Source: an uncultured Oscillospiraceae bacterium
GTDB lineage: Bacteria > Bacillota > Clostridia > Oscillospirales > Oscillospiraceae
Direction of reading: 5' to 3'
DNA: 64,000 nt
NCBI GenBank assembly: GCA_900768135.1
Contig: CAAGBT010000055.1
Span: 1-64,000 of the forward strand
In this document: positions 28,164 to 37,318 of the stretch, in pieces
Numbering within the stretch: the stretch's first letter is position 1
Layout of the letters: each line of letters begins with the position of its first letter
Position numbers and translations under genes: made by a program
Notes under the pieces: model-generated
What the model was told of the DNA's origin: nothing
The model's database searches: none
Seen by the model: only the letters and a program-made list of their open reading frames with translations

Positions 28164-29501
28164 ATGAAGCTGAACAACAAGCGCACCATGCTGGTCGGTC
28201 TGGCATTTTTATCCATCTGCGCGTTCTGGCAGATGTACGACACTGTGATCCCCAAGATCCTGACGGAAACATTCCATCTGGACGAGGCGCTCTCCGGCGC
28301 GATCATGGCGGCGGACAATGTGCTGGCGCTGTTTCTGCTGCCGTTTTTCGGCGCGCTGAGCGACCGCACGAATACCCGGCTCGGGCGGCGGATGCCGTAT
28401 ATTCTGGCCGGCACGGCGCTGGCGGTGGTGCTGATGAACCTGCTGCCGGTGTTTGACAACGGCTATGCCGCCGCACCCGGCGCAACGAAGCTTACGATGT
28501 TCGTCATCACGCTGGGGCTGCTGCTCATTGCGATGGGAACGTACCGCTCCCCGGCCGTGGCGCTGATGCCGGACGTAACCCCCAAGCCCCTGCGCTCCAA
28601 GGCGAACGCCATCATCAACCTGATGGGCGCGGTGGGCGGCATCCTGTATCTGATCGTGGCGGCGGTGCTGTACCCCAACAGCAGGATCGAGGGGCTGGCG
28701 CACATCGACTACCAGCCGCTGTTCATCGTGGTATCGGCGGTGATGGCGGTATCGGTGCTGGCGCTGTTTCTGACGACGAACGAGCCGAAGCTTTCCGCCG
28801 CAGAAAAGGAATATGAGGCCGCGCATCCTGAGCAGCAGCTTGCAGAGGAGGAGCCGGACGGCAGCGAGGAGCTGCCGAAGGCCGTGAAGAACAGCCTTGC
28901 GTTCATCCTGCTGTCTATCGCGCTGTGGTACATCGGCTACAACGCCGTGACGACGTGGTGGTCTACCTACGTTGCGCGCGTGATGGGGCAGGGCCTCGGC
29001 GGCGCGTCGAAGTGCCTGCTCATCGCCACCGGCGGCGCGATCGTTTCCTATATCCCCATCGGGCAGCTGGCCTCGCGCATCGGGCGCAAGCGCACGATCC
29101 AGGGCGGCGTGGTGCTGCTGGCGGCGTGCTTCTCCACGGGGTATGTTCTTACCACGCAGTCGGATACGATCAACGCCGTGATGTTCATCGTGTTCGCGCT
29201 TGTGGGCCTTGCGTGGGCGGCGATCAACGTCAACTCCCTGCCGATGGTGGTGGAGATGTGCAAGGGCAGCGACATCGGCAAGTTCACCGGCTACTACTAC
29301 ACGTTCTCCATGGCGGCGCAGGTCATTACGCCCATTCTTTCCGGCTGGCTGCTGAAGAACGTGGGCTATGAGACGCTGTTCCCCTATGCGGCGTTCTTCG
29401 TGGCGTGCAGCTTTGTGACGATGCTGTTCGTAAAGCACGGCGACAGCAAGGTGGAGGCGAAGAGCGGTCTGGCGGCCTATGGGGATATGGACGCCGACTG
29501 A
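28164..29501 (+). CDS. MFS transporter, GPH/SLC45-like sugar symporter type
   Basis: 445 residues with about twelve hydrophobic segments. The loop between helices 2 and 3, FFGALSDRTNTRLGRRMPYI, is the motif A form typical of glycoside-pentoside-hexuronide (GPH) and SLC45-like carriers, and ASRIGRKRTI repeats it in the second half. A charged cytosolic loop (about 210-240) separates the halves. GAAAAGGAGAG precedes the ATG. Probably imports a sugar with a cation; the substrate is unknown. A glycerophosphodiesterase follows after 25 bases, likely in the same transcript. Confidence 0.87.
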   Translation: MKLNNKRTMLVGLAFLSICAFWQMYDTVIPKILTETFHLDEALSGAIMAADNVLALFLLPFFGALSDRTNTRLGRRMPYILAGTALAVVLMNLLPVFDNGYAAAPGATKLTMFVITLGLLLIAMGTYRSPAVALMPDVTPKPLRSKANAIINLMGAVGGILYLIVAAVLYPNSRIEGLAHIDYQPLFIVVSAVMAVSVLALFLTTNEPKLSAAEKEYEAAHPEQQLAEEEPDGSEELPKAVKNSLAFILLSIALWYIGYNAVTTWWSTYVARVMGQGLGGASKCLLIATGGAIVSYIPIGQLASRIGRKRTIQGGVVLLAACFSTGYVLTTQSDTINAVMFIVFALVGLAWAAINVNSLPMVVEMCKGSDIGKFTGYYYTFSMAAQVITPILSGWLLKNVGYETLFPYAAFFVACSFVTMLFVKHGDSKVEAKSGLAAYGDMDAD

Positions 29502-29526
29502 CGGCGATAACAGAAAGTGATATTTT

Positions 29527-30351
29527 GTGAAAATGATACTTGGCATTATCATTGCTGCGGCGATCCTTGCGCTGGCGCGGCTGCTGATGCTGCGCACGCG
29601 GCGCGGGACGGAACGGATGCGCGCGCTGCGGGGCTTCCGCTATGCACACCGCGGGCTGCACGAGAGCAGCGCGGGCATTCCGGAGAATTCGCTGAGCGCG
29701 TTTGCGCGCGCCGCTGCGCGCGGCTACGGCGCGGAGCTGGACGTGCATCTGCTGCGCGACGGCTCGCTTGCCGTGCTCCACGACAGCGCGCTCATGCGCA
29801 TGACCGGCCGCGCCGGCGACATTGAGGCGCTGGATGCGGCAGAGCTGAAGCGCTGCTTTCTTGGCGGCACGGAGGAGACGATCCCGCAGCTGTGCGAGGT
29901 GCTGCCGCTTTTTGAGGGAACGGGGCTGCCGCTGATTGTGGAGCTGAAGACCTATGGCGGAAACTACGCCGCGCTGACCGAGCGCACCATGGCGGAGCTG
30001 GATCGCTTCCATGTGCCGTACTGCGTGGAGTCGTTCGACCCGCGGTGCCTGCGCTGGCTGCGCCGGCACAGGCCGGAGACCGTGCGCGGGCAGCTGGCGG
30101 CCGACTTTACGCGCGAGCATTCCGACAAGGGGCCGGTGCTGGATTATCTGGCGGCGAAGCTGCTGATGAACTTTTACGGCCTGCCGGATTTTATCGCCTA
30201 CAGATTTGAGGACCGGCGGCGCGCGCCGCTGCGGCTGTGCCGCAGGCTTTTCGGCGCGCAGATCGTCTGCTGGACGATCCGCTCCCGCGAGGACATGGAG
30301 CAGGCGGAGCGCGAGGGCGCGATGGTGATTTTTGAGCGTTTTATCCCCTGA
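29527..30351 (+). CDS. glycerophosphodiester phosphodiesterase, membrane-anchored
   Basis: 274 residues starting with GTG. One N-terminal hydrophobic anchor (about 4-20) precedes a GDPD TIM-barrel: the catalytic His pair and metal ligands are seen in YAHRGLHESSAGIPENSLSA (about 39-58) and AELDVHLLRDGSLAVLHD (about 72-89), with LIVELK and a late VCWTIRS strand. It hydrolyses glycerophosphodiesters to glycerol 3-phosphate and an alcohol, using phospholipid or teichoic acid debris. The ribosome site is weak (AGAAAGTGA). Confidence 0.9.
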   Translation: MKMILGIIIAAAILALARLLMLRTRRGTERMRALRGFRYAHRGLHESSAGIPENSLSAFARAAARGYGAELDVHLLRDGSLAVLHDSALMRMTGRAGDIEALDAAELKRCFLGGTEETIPQLCEVLPLFEGTGLPLIVELKTYGGNYAALTERTMAELDRFHVPYCVESFDPRCLRWLRRHRPETVRGQLAADFTREHSDKGPVLDYLAAKLLMNFYGLPDFIAYRFEDRRRAPLRLCRRLFGAQIVCWTIRSREDMEQAEREGAMVIFERFIP

Positions 30352-30415
30352 GAGAGAGTTTTGACTGGAAGACTGGAAGAAAAGAAGCAAAGAAACCGGA
30401 AAGGAAGAAGGTTTT

Positions 30416-31294
30416 ATGGCTGAACACAAGCGGCGCCGGGGCGACCGGCGCGATGCAGCGCTGCTGCGGGACACAGACTCGCTGCATTTTATCATGGGGA
30501 TCATCTACCCCAACCGTGCGGACAACGAGGCGTACATCGCCGAGCGCGTGAATTTAGGGCCTATCAAGGACTACATCGCGACGAAAAACTACGAGGGCAT
30601 CCCCTTCAAATACACGTTTTTCCATGTGATCTTGACGGCGCTCGTCAAGACCGTGACGCTGCGGCCGAAGCTCAACCGCTTTTATGCGAATGAGAACTAC
30701 TATCAGCGCAACAAGGTGACGGCGGGCTTTATTATCAAGAAGGAATTTGCCGACGGCAGCGAGGAGGCAGTCGCCCTGCTGGAGGCGAAGCCGGACGCGA
30801 CGATCGAGACGATCCACGACGAGATCTATCAGCAGGTGTCCGCCTGCCGCGAGAAGAAAAAGGTGAACACCACCGACAACAGCATGAACGTTCTCAACAG
30901 GATGCCGCGCTTTCTGGCCAAGGCGGCGATCCACTTTATTCGCTGGCTGGACAAGCACGGATGGTGTCCCGAGTTTCTGATCGGCGCGGATCCGAACTAC
31001 AGCTCCGTGTTCCTCTCCAACCTTGGCTCGATCCATCTGCGCAGCGGCTACCACCACCTGACGAACTGGGGAACGAGTTCGCTCTTCTGCGTGATCGGCG
31101 AGAAAAAATGGTCGCCGCTTTATGACGAGCATGGGCTGGTGGAGATGCAGGAGGTCGTCGATCTCGGGCTGACGGTGGACGAGCGCATTGCCGACGGCTA
31201 CTATTACGCCAGAAGTGTGCGCCTGTTCAAATATCTGCTGGAGCATCCCGTGCTGCTGGAAAAACCGCTTTCGGAGGAAGTTGACTATGAGTGA
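30416..31294 (+). CDS. E2/CAT-like acyltransferase-fold protein with altered active site
   Basis: 292 residues resembling the catalytic core of 2-oxo-acid dehydrogenase E2 and chloramphenicol acetyltransferase: KYTFFHVILTALVKTVTLRP near 60, SVFLSNLGSIHL..HHLTNWGTSSLFCVIG near 200-230, and a C-terminal helix FKYLLEHPVLLE. No lipoyl or E1/E3-binding domain exists, so it is not part of an oxo-acid complex. The catalytic HxxxDG motif reads ERIADG (in TVDERIADGYYYA): the Asp-Gly is kept but the His is a Glu, so classical acyl transfer may be lost or changed. The downstream acyl-CoA synthetase overlaps it by eight bases, implying a joint role in acyl-CoA use. Confidence 0.75.
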   Translation: MAEHKRRRGDRRDAALLRDTDSLHFIMGIIYPNRADNEAYIAERVNLGPIKDYIATKNYEGIPFKYTFFHVILTALVKTVTLRPKLNRFYANENYYQRNKVTAGFIIKKEFADGSEEAVALLEAKPDATIETIHDEIYQQVSACREKKKVNTTDNSMNVLNRMPRFLAKAAIHFIRWLDKHGWCPEFLIGADPNYSSVFLSNLGSIHLRSGYHHLTNWGTSSLFCVIGEKKWSPLYDEHGLVEMQEVVDLGLTVDERIADGYYYARSVRLFKYLLEHPVLLEKPLSEEVDYE

Positions 31295-33020
31295 TACGAT
31301 CGTAAAGACCCCATGGAAGGACTATCTGGGCGAGGTGCCGATGCATCTTGACTACTTCGACGGCTCAATGTTCGAGGCTGTGGAAAACATTGCAAAGCAG
31401 TATCCCAACTACACCGCCTTTACCTTTATGGGCAAGTCTACCAGCTATCGCCAGATGATCCGCGAGATCGAGCAGTGCGCCAAGGCGCTCAAGACCATCG
31501 GCGTGCGCGAGGGCGACAAGGTGACCATCGCTATGCCCAACTGCCCGCAGGCGATCTATATGTTCTATGCCGTGAACCTGGTGGGCGCGGTGGCGAACAT
31601 GATCCACCCGCTGTCGGCAGAGAAGGAGATCGAGTTCTACCTCAATGCCTCGGAAAGCGTGGCGGCGGTGACGCTTGACCAGTTTTACCACAAGTTTGAG
31701 AGCATCCGCGAACACACGAAGGTCGTGAATATGATCATTGCCAGCGTGCGCGACGCGCTCTCCACGCCCATCAAGGCGGGCTATATGCTCACCGAGGGCC
31801 GCAAGATCGAGAAGATCCCCGAGGATGCGCCGGTCATCATGTGGAAGGACTTCATGAAGCTCTCCCGCTCCTGCTATTACAAGACCTATAAGGTCAGGCG
31901 CACGGGCGCGGATCCTGCCGTGATCCTGTATTCCGGCGGCACGACCGGCACGACCAAGGGCATTGTGCTGACAAACAAGAATTTCAACGCGCTGGGCCAG
32001 CAGGTCATTGCGGCGAACCCGATGTTCCGCCCCGGCGACCGGATGCTTGCGGCGATGCCGCTGTTCCACGGCTTCGGCTTGGGCGTGTGCGTACACACGA
32101 TGCTTTCACAGGGCGGACGCTGCATCCTGATCCCGCGCTTTACCGCCAAGAGCTATGCCAAGCAGATCGTGAAGTACAAATGCAACTTCATCGCGGGCGT
32201 GCCGACGCTCTACGAGGCGCTGCTGCGGCTGCCCAGCATGGACGGCGCGGATCTCAGCTCGCTCAAGGGCGTGTTCTCCGGCGGCGACAGCCTGTCGATC
32301 GAGCTGAAGAAGAAGTTTGACAAGTTCCTCTACGACCACAAGGCGTCCATTCAGGTGCGCGAGGGCTATGGCACGACCGAGACCGTTACGGCCTGCTGCC
32401 TGACGCCGCCGCATATGTTCAAGGAAGGCTCCATCGGCCTGCCGTTCCCCGATACCTACATCAAGATCGTGGAGCCGGACACCGACCGCGAGCTGCCCTA
32501 CGGCGAGGAGGGAGAGATCCTGCTGGCCGGCCCCACCGTGATGAAGGAGTATATGAACAATCCCGAAGAGACGGCGCAGACGCTGCGCACGCACGCCGAC
32601 GGACTGACGTGGGTCTACACGGGCGACCTTGGCGTGATGGACGAGCAGGGCTTTATCTACTTCCGCGGCCGCGCCAAGCGCATGATCATTTCCTCGGGCT
32701 ACAATGTGTATCCGGGACAGATCGAAAACATCCTTGACGCGCACGAATATGTGCAGATGAGCTGCGTGATCGGCGTTCCCGACCCGTACAAGATGCAGAA
32801 GGTGAAGGCGTTCGTCAAGCTGGCCGCAGGCGTGCCGGCAACAGAGAATACCAGGCAGGCGCTGCTGGCCTACTGCCGCAAGAATGTGGCGAAGTACGCC
32901 ATGCCGTATGATATCGAGTTCAAGGAGGATATGCCCAAGACGCTCGTCGGCAAGGTGGCGTACCGCCAGCTGGAGGAGGAAGAGCTGGCGAAGATGAAAG
33001 CTGCGGAGGCGGAAAAGTGA
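31287..33020 (+). CDS. AMP-forming acyl-CoA synthetase
   Basis: 577 residues; the ATG at 31287 follows CGGAGGAAG and overlaps the end of the E2-like gene. The adenylate-forming fold is complete: phosphate loop YSGGTTGTTKG near 213, the A5 motif YGTTET, TGD in YTGDLGVMDEQG, RAKRMIISSGYNVYPGQIEN hinge, and the C-terminal catalytic Lys in KTLVGKVAYRQL. It activates a carboxylic acid, probably a fatty or aromatic acid, to its CoA thioester at the expense of ATP. Gene coupling suggests the CoA ester is passed to the E2-like protein. Confidence 0.93.
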   Translation: MSDTIVKTPWKDYLGEVPMHLDYFDGSMFEAVENIAKQYPNYTAFTFMGKSTSYRQMIREIEQCAKALKTIGVREGDKVTIAMPNCPQAIYMFYAVNLVGAVANMIHPLSAEKEIEFYLNASESVAAVTLDQFYHKFESIREHTKVVNMIIASVRDALSTPIKAGYMLTEGRKIEKIPEDAPVIMWKDFMKLSRSCYYKTYKVRRTGADPAVILYSGGTTGTTKGIVLTNKNFNALGQQVIAANPMFRPGDRMLAAMPLFHGFGLGVCVHTMLSQGGRCILIPRFTAKSYAKQIVKYKCNFIAGVPTLYEALLRLPSMDGADLSSLKGVFSGGDSLSIELKKKFDKFLYDHKASIQVREGYGTTETVTACCLTPPHMFKEGSIGLPFPDTYIKIVEPDTDRELPYGEEGEILLAGPTVMKEYMNNPEETAQTLRTHADGLTWVYTGDLGVMDEQGFIYFRGRAKRMIISSGYNVYPGQIENILDAHEYVQMSCVIGVPDPYKMQKVKAFVKLAAGVPATENTRQALLAYCRKNVAKYAMPYDIEFKEDMPKTLVGKVAYRQLEEEELAKMKAAEAEK

Positions 33021-33055
33021 CCGCAGCGCGCCGGTGAACCGGGCAATAAAAAACG

Positions 33056-33095
33056 AAAAAGGAGAGCGGCCTGCCTGGCAGGCCGCTCTCCTTTT
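33056..33095 (+). terminator. bidirectional terminator between the acyl-CoA synthetase gene and recG
   Basis: AAAAAGGAGAGCGGCCTGCC pairs with GGCAGGCCGCTCTCCTTTT; A- and T-runs on the two sides serve both converging genes. Confidence 0.9.
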
Positions 33096-33103
33096 GTAAA
33101 GCA

Positions 33104-35152
33104 TCAGTTCATGGCGCCGGCGCGCAGCGCAAAGAGTTCCTCCACGCGCGCGCGGAGCCGGGGGTGTGCGGAAAGCAGCGGATCGCTGTGCAGCAGCGCT
33201 TCGGCGGCGGACTGCGCCTCGCGCAGAAGCGCGAGATCGCAGGAAAGATCGGCAACGCGCAGGGCGGGCAGACCGTGCTGGCGGGAGCCGAAAAAGTCGC
33301 CCGGGCCGCGCAGCCTGAGATCCTCCTCGGCGATGGCAAAGCCATCGTTCGTAGAGGACATGACCTTGAGCCGCCGGCGGTTCTCCTCGCCGGAATGATC
33401 GGAAACCAGAATGCAGTAGGACTGATACGGCCCGCGGCCAACGCGCCCGCGCAGCTGGTGCAGCTGGGAAAGGCCAAAGCACTCGGCGTTTTCGATGAGC
33501 ATGAGCGCGGCATTCGGCACATCGACGCCGACCTCGACCACGGTGGTGGAGACCAGCACGTCGATCTCGCCGGCGGCGAAGGCGCGCATCACGGATTCCT
33601 TTTCCTTTGGCTTCATTCTGCCGTGGAGGGGGGCGATACGCAGATCGGGGAAGATCTCCTTTTGCAGCGTTTCGGCATAAGCGGAGACGGCCTTGCGTTC
33701 ATCGGGCTGCTCGCCGTTTTCCATGACCATGGGGCAGACGATGTAGGCCTGCCGTCCCTCGGCAACGAGCCTGCGCAGGAAGGCGTAAATGCGGGGACGA
33801 TAGCTGGAGGGAACGGAGAAGGTATCGACCGGCTGCCGCCCGGGCGGCAGCTCGTTCAGCACGGAAACATCGAGATCGCCGTAGACCATCAGCGCGAGCG
33901 TGCGGGGGATGGGCGTGGCCGACATGACCAGCAGATGCGGATGCTTGCCCTTGGCGCTGAGCGCGGCGCGCTGATCGACGCCGAAGCGGTGCTGCTCGTC
34001 GGCAACGACGAGGCCGAGCGCGCGGTACTGCACATCGGGCGAAAGAAGCGCATGGGTGCCAATGACGAGCGACAGCTCGCCGCTTTGCAGGCGGGCGCTC
34101 AGCGCGCGGCGCTCCCCGACTTTGGTGGCGGCGGTGAGCAGCGCGCAGGAGACGCCGAGCGGCTCCAGCAGCGGCGCGAGCGAGCGGTAGTGCTGCTCGG
34201 CAAGAAGCTCCGTGGGCGCCATAAGCGCGCTTTGCAGGCCGTTCTGCGCGGCGATGCAGACAGCGGCGGCGGCGACCATCGTTTTGCCGGAGCCAACGTC
34301 GCCCTGACAGAGACGGTTCATCGGCCGGGCGGCGCGCATATCCTGCGCGATATCCTCAATGGCGCGGCGCTGCGCGCCGGTAAGCGAAAAGGGGAGTGCG
34401 GCGAGGAAGGGGGAAAGATCGGCGCGGGGGCAGGCCATTCCCCCGGCGTCCGCACGGCGCGCGCGCAGCAGGCGAAGCCCCAACGCCAGCAGAAACAGCT
34501 CTTCAAACGCAAGGCGGCGGCGCGCGGCGGCGAGCGCCGTCTCATCAGCGGGGAAATGAATGTTTTCGTAAGCGTAGCGGACATGGCAGAGGCTGTGGGC
34601 AAGGCGCAGCGGTTCGGGCAGAACGTCGGGCAGCTCATCGACGCAGGCGGCGAGTCCCTGCTCGACCGCTCTGATCAGCAGCGACTGAGTGACGCCCGCC
34701 GTAAGCGGATAGACAGGCATGATGCGCCCGGTGACGCGGCGCGCGTCCTCGCGCTCGAAGACCGGATTGATCATTTGCAGCCGGCGGGGCGCGCCCTCGG
34801 CGCGGCCGAAGAAAACAAAAGCGTCGCCGGTGCGGAAGGCGGAGCGCAGATAGGCCTGGTTGAAGTAAGTCAGCTCCAGAGAGCCGGTCCCGTCCACAAC
34901 GCGGAGCTTAACAAGCTCCAGCCCGCGGCGGATGCGCGAGAGCTTTGGCTCGGCGGCAACGATGGCGCGGACGCACGCGCTTTCGCCCGGGACGAGCGCT
35001 GCGATCGTCCGGAACGCGCGGCGATCCTCGTAGGCGCGGGGGAAAAAGGAGAGCAGCGAGCGCAGGTCGGTGACGCCGAGCCGGGCAAGATTTTTGGCGT
35101 GCGCCTCGCCGACGCCCTTGACAAAGCGGATATCTGTATTGAGCGCCGTCAT
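33104..35152 (-). CDS. recG: ATP-dependent DNA helicase RecG
   Basis: 682 residues. An N-terminal wedge/OB domain (about 1-200, including ARLGVTDLRSLLSFFPRAYEDR in two parts) is followed by the SF2 helicase core: motif I GDVGSGKT (284-291), motif II ADEQHRFG, motif III MSATPIPRTL, and motif VI QLRGRVGRG. It remodels stalled forks and branched DNA. AAAGGAGGCG precedes the ATG. Usual length for the family (about 680). Confidence 0.97.
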   Translation of the reverse strand: MTALNTDIRFVKGVGEAHAKNLARLGVTDLRSLLSFFPRAYEDRRAFRTIAALVPGESACVRAIVAAEPKLSRIRRGLELVKLRVVDGTGSLELTYFNQAYLRSAFRTGDAFVFFGRAEGAPRRLQMINPVFEREDARRVTGRIMPVYPLTAGVTQSLLIRAVEQGLAACVDELPDVLPEPLRLAHSLCHVRYAYENIHFPADETALAAARRRLAFEELFLLALGLRLLRARRADAGGMACPRADLSPFLAALPFSLTGAQRRAIEDIAQDMRAARPMNRLCQGDVGSGKTMVAAAAVCIAAQNGLQSALMAPTELLAEQHYRSLAPLLEPLGVSCALLTAATKVGERRALSARLQSGELSLVIGTHALLSPDVQYRALGLVVADEQHRFGVDQRAALSAKGKHPHLLVMSATPIPRTLALMVYGDLDVSVLNELPPGRQPVDTFSVPSSYRPRIYAFLRRLVAEGRQAYIVCPMVMENGEQPDERKAVSAYAETLQKEIFPDLRIAPLHGRMKPKEKESVMRAFAAGEIDVLVSTTVVEVGVDVPNAALMLIENAECFGLSQLHQLRGRVGRGPYQSYCILVSDHSGEENRRRLKVMSSTNDGFAIAEEDLRLRGPGDFFGSRQHGLPALRVADLSCDLALLREAQSAAEALLHSDPLLSAHPRLRARVEELFALRAGAMN

Positions 35153-35174
35153 GGCCGCGCCTCCTTTGAAAGAC

Positions 35175-35204
35175 TTGACACAGGAAATGCAGTTCCATTA
35201 TAAT
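35175..35204 (+). promoter_or_regulatory. promoter of the 206-aa protein gene, sharing its -10 with recG
   Basis: TTGACA (35175-35180), 18-base spacer, TATAAT (35199-35204). On the other strand TTTTCA (35220-35225), 17-base spacer and TATAAT (35197-35202) form a promoter for recG that shares the self-complementary ATTATAAT, so the two start sites should exclude each other. Confidence 0.7.
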
Positions 35205-35259
35205 CAAATCGGGAGAAAATGAAAAGACCTTTTGCAGAAGCGGAGAAAGGAAGCGGAAG

Positions 35260-35880
35260 ATGGAAAAGAAAAAAGGCTGGAAAAGCGGTCTGATCGCACT
35301 GTCGGTGATACTCATCGCCGTATCGGCGGGATTCCTTTTCTGGATGATGGCGGGTGCGATGGGCTACAGGCAGGCTGGCTGGACGGATACGGACGGACAG
35401 GTATATTACCGGAACGCCCTTACGCGCAGGGCGTTTGCGGCGGGTCGCGCATGGGACGGCGCGGACGGCGCGGTCATCGAGATCCCTGACAGGGTACATG
35501 GCTGCAGGGTGACGGCGCTGGGCGGGTATTCCGGGCGCGGCGTACCCTCGGCGTTTGACCTGAATGCGCCGGAGACATGGGACGTCAGGGTCGGCTTCGG
35601 CAACGCGGCGGTGGCTGCGGACGCGGAGAAGGACTATCCGAATGCGCAGATCATCGATTGCAGCATGACGCTGAAGCTGGGAAAGAACATAGAAGAGCTG
35701 AACGAGCTGAGCTGCTGCGGCTTTCAGGGCTATGACGAAGCGGGACGGGAAACGGTGTGGCGCTTCCGCTGGTATGTGGAATGCAGCGAGGAAAACGAAA
35801 CGTTCTACGCTGAAAACGGGAGACTGTATTACCGCGCGGACGGCGCGCTTGCAGCGGACTTTATCTACTGGGACGAATGA
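35260..35880 (+). CDS. membrane-anchored protein of unknown function
   Basis: 206 residues: one N-terminal transmembrane segment (about 10-34), then an external domain rich in aromatic and acidic residues (VYYRNALTRRAFAAG, VIEIPDRVHGCRV, WRFRWYVECSEENETFYAENG). Paired cysteines near 146-147 (LSCCGF) are notable. No family was recognised. GAAAGGAAG precedes the ATG; the gene has its own promoter and terminator. Confidence 0.7.
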   Translation: MEKKKGWKSGLIALSVILIAVSAGFLFWMMAGAMGYRQAGWTDTDGQVYYRNALTRRAFAAGRAWDGADGAVIEIPDRVHGCRVTALGGYSGRGVPSAFDLNAPETWDVRVGFGNAAVAADAEKDYPNAQIIDCSMTLKLGKNIEELNELSCCGFQGYDEAGRETVWRFRWYVECSEENETFYAENGRLYYRADGALAADFIYWDE

Positions 35881-35898
35881 ACCCCTGCGGCTGAAAGA

Positions 35899-35938
35899 AA
35901 AAGAGAGGACGCCAAACTGCGGTTTGGAGTCCTCTTTT
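35899..35938 (+). terminator. terminator between the 206-aa gene and folA
   Basis: AAGAGAGGAC and GTCCTCTTTT enclose an inner CCAAAC/GGTTTGG stem; usable from both sides. Confidence 0.85.
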
Positions 35939-35945
35939 CAGCAAT

Positions 35946-36419
35946 TCAGACGCGGACATAGTCGATGTAGCGGAAGCGAAGCCCCTTTTCCTCGAAGATT
36001 TCGCTTTCGTGTTCGATGCGCCAGTCTGGATTGTCGTCCAGCCGGGGGAAAAAGCTGTCCGCTTCGGGGGCGGCGTCCACCATGGTGACGTAAACACGGT
36101 CGCAGCGGTCGAGCAGCGCCATGTAGACGCTTGCGCCGCCGATGACGATCGCATCGTCGCCGCCGAGGGCGGCGGCCTCGTCGAACGAGTGGGCGACCTC
36201 CGCACCGTCGATTTGCAGGTCACGGCGGGAAAGGACAATGTTGCGCCGGCCCTTCAGGGGCCTTCCGCCGGGGAAGGTCTCGAGCGTTTTGTGGCCGAGC
36301 AGGACGGTTTTGCCGAGGGTCATCGCGCGGAAGCGCCTGTGGTCGGCAGAGATGTGGAACAGCAGCGCGCCGTCCCGTCCGATGCCCCAGTTTCTGGATA
36401 CGCAGACGATAGCAGTCAT
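35946..36419 (-). CDS. folA: dihydrofolate reductase
   Basis: 157 residues: IVCVSRNWGIGRDGALLFHISADHRRF (substrate/NADPH loop, in parts), GKTVLLGHKTLETFPGGRPLKGR, and VIGGASVYMALL, all hallmarks of DHFR. The usual catalytic Asp position after LLF is occupied by His-Ile in LLFHISADHRRF, with the Asp two residues later. It regenerates tetrahydrofolate consumed by ThyA. Last gene of the minus-strand operon udp-like/racemase/thyA/folA, 51 bases behind thyA. Confidence 0.93.
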   Translation of the reverse strand: MTAIVCVSRNWGIGRDGALLFHISADHRRFRAMTLGKTVLLGHKTLETFPGGRPLKGRRNIVLSRRDLQIDGAEVAHSFDEAAALGGDDAIVIGGASVYMALLDRCDRVYVTMVDAAPEADSFFPRLDDNPDWRIEHESEIFEEKGLRFRYIDYVRV

Positions 36420-36470
36420 AAAGGTGTTCGCTCCATGGTTCTTTCGGTGGATTTTGCCGGCGTGAAGGGA

Positions 36471-37301
36471 TCAGACGGCAATGGGGATCTTATCTTCAAA
36501 GGGGCTGTATTCGTAGCCCTCAAGACGAACGCTTTCAACAGTGAAATCGTAGAAGTCCGTGACGGCGGGATCGAGCGAAAAGCGCGGCGCGGGATGCTCC
36601 GGCTCCGCAAGCATCCGCTCGATGATGGGAATATGGCGGTCGTAAATGTGGGCATCGGCGATGACGTGGATCAGCTCGCCGGGCTTCAGACCGCTGACCT
36701 GCGCGAACATATGCACAAGGACTGCGTACTGGCAGACGTTCCAGTTGTTGGCGGCCAGCATATCCTGGGAACGCTGGTTCAGGATGGCGTTCAGCGTGCC
36801 GCCGGAGACGTTGAACGTCATGGAATAGGCGCAGGGATAGAGCCGCATCTCGTGCAGATCCTGAAAATTATAAAGGCTTGTGAGGATGCGGCGCGAGGCG
36901 GGGTCGTGCTTGAGGTCATAGAGTACGCGATCGACCTGATCGAAAAGCCCCTCCCGGTATTGGTGCTTTATGCCGAGCTGGTAGCCGTAGGCCTTGCCGA
37001 TAGAGCCGGTCTCATCGGCCCAGGCGTCCCAGATGTGGGAGGAGAGGTCGCGGACGTTGTTCGACTTTTTCTGCCAGATCCACAGCAGCTCGTCCACCGC
37101 GCTTTTAAGGTAGGTGCGGCGCAGCGTGAGGATGGGGAATTCCTTTTGCAGGTCGTAGCGGTTGACAAGGCCAAACTTTTTGATCGTGTGGGCGGGGGTG
37201 CCGTCCTCCCAGCGGGGACGGACGGGGAGGTCATCGTCCCGCACGCCGCTTTGCAGAATGGCGAGACAGTTGGCGCGGAAGACCTGGTCGGCGTAGCTCA
37301 T
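36471..37301 (-). CDS. thyA: thymidylate synthase
   Basis: 276 residues. The catalytic Cys157 lies in LYPCAYS, the substrate-binding NQRSQDMLAANNWNVCQYA follows, and HIYDRHIPIIERML closes the active site; the N-terminus RPRWEDGTPAHTIKKFG is typical. The enzyme methylates dUMP to dTMP with methylenetetrahydrofolate and yields dihydrofolate for FolA. AAGGAG precedes the ATG. The motif LYPCAYS replaces the commoner LPPCH, as in some Clostridia. Confidence 0.95.
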   Translation of the reverse strand: MSYADQVFRANCLAILQSGVRDDDLPVRPRWEDGTPAHTIKKFGLVNRYDLQKEFPILTLRRTYLKSAVDELLWIWQKKSNNVRDLSSHIWDAWADETGSIGKAYGYQLGIKHQYREGLFDQVDRVLYDLKHDPASRRILTSLYNFQDLHEMRLYPCAYSMTFNVSGGTLNAILNQRSQDMLAANNWNVCQYAVLVHMFAQVSGLKPGELIHVIADAHIYDRHIPIIERMLAEPEHPAPRFSLDPAVTDFYDFTVESVRLEGYEYSPFEDKIPIAV

Positions 37302-37318
37302 GGCGGCTCCTTATTTCG

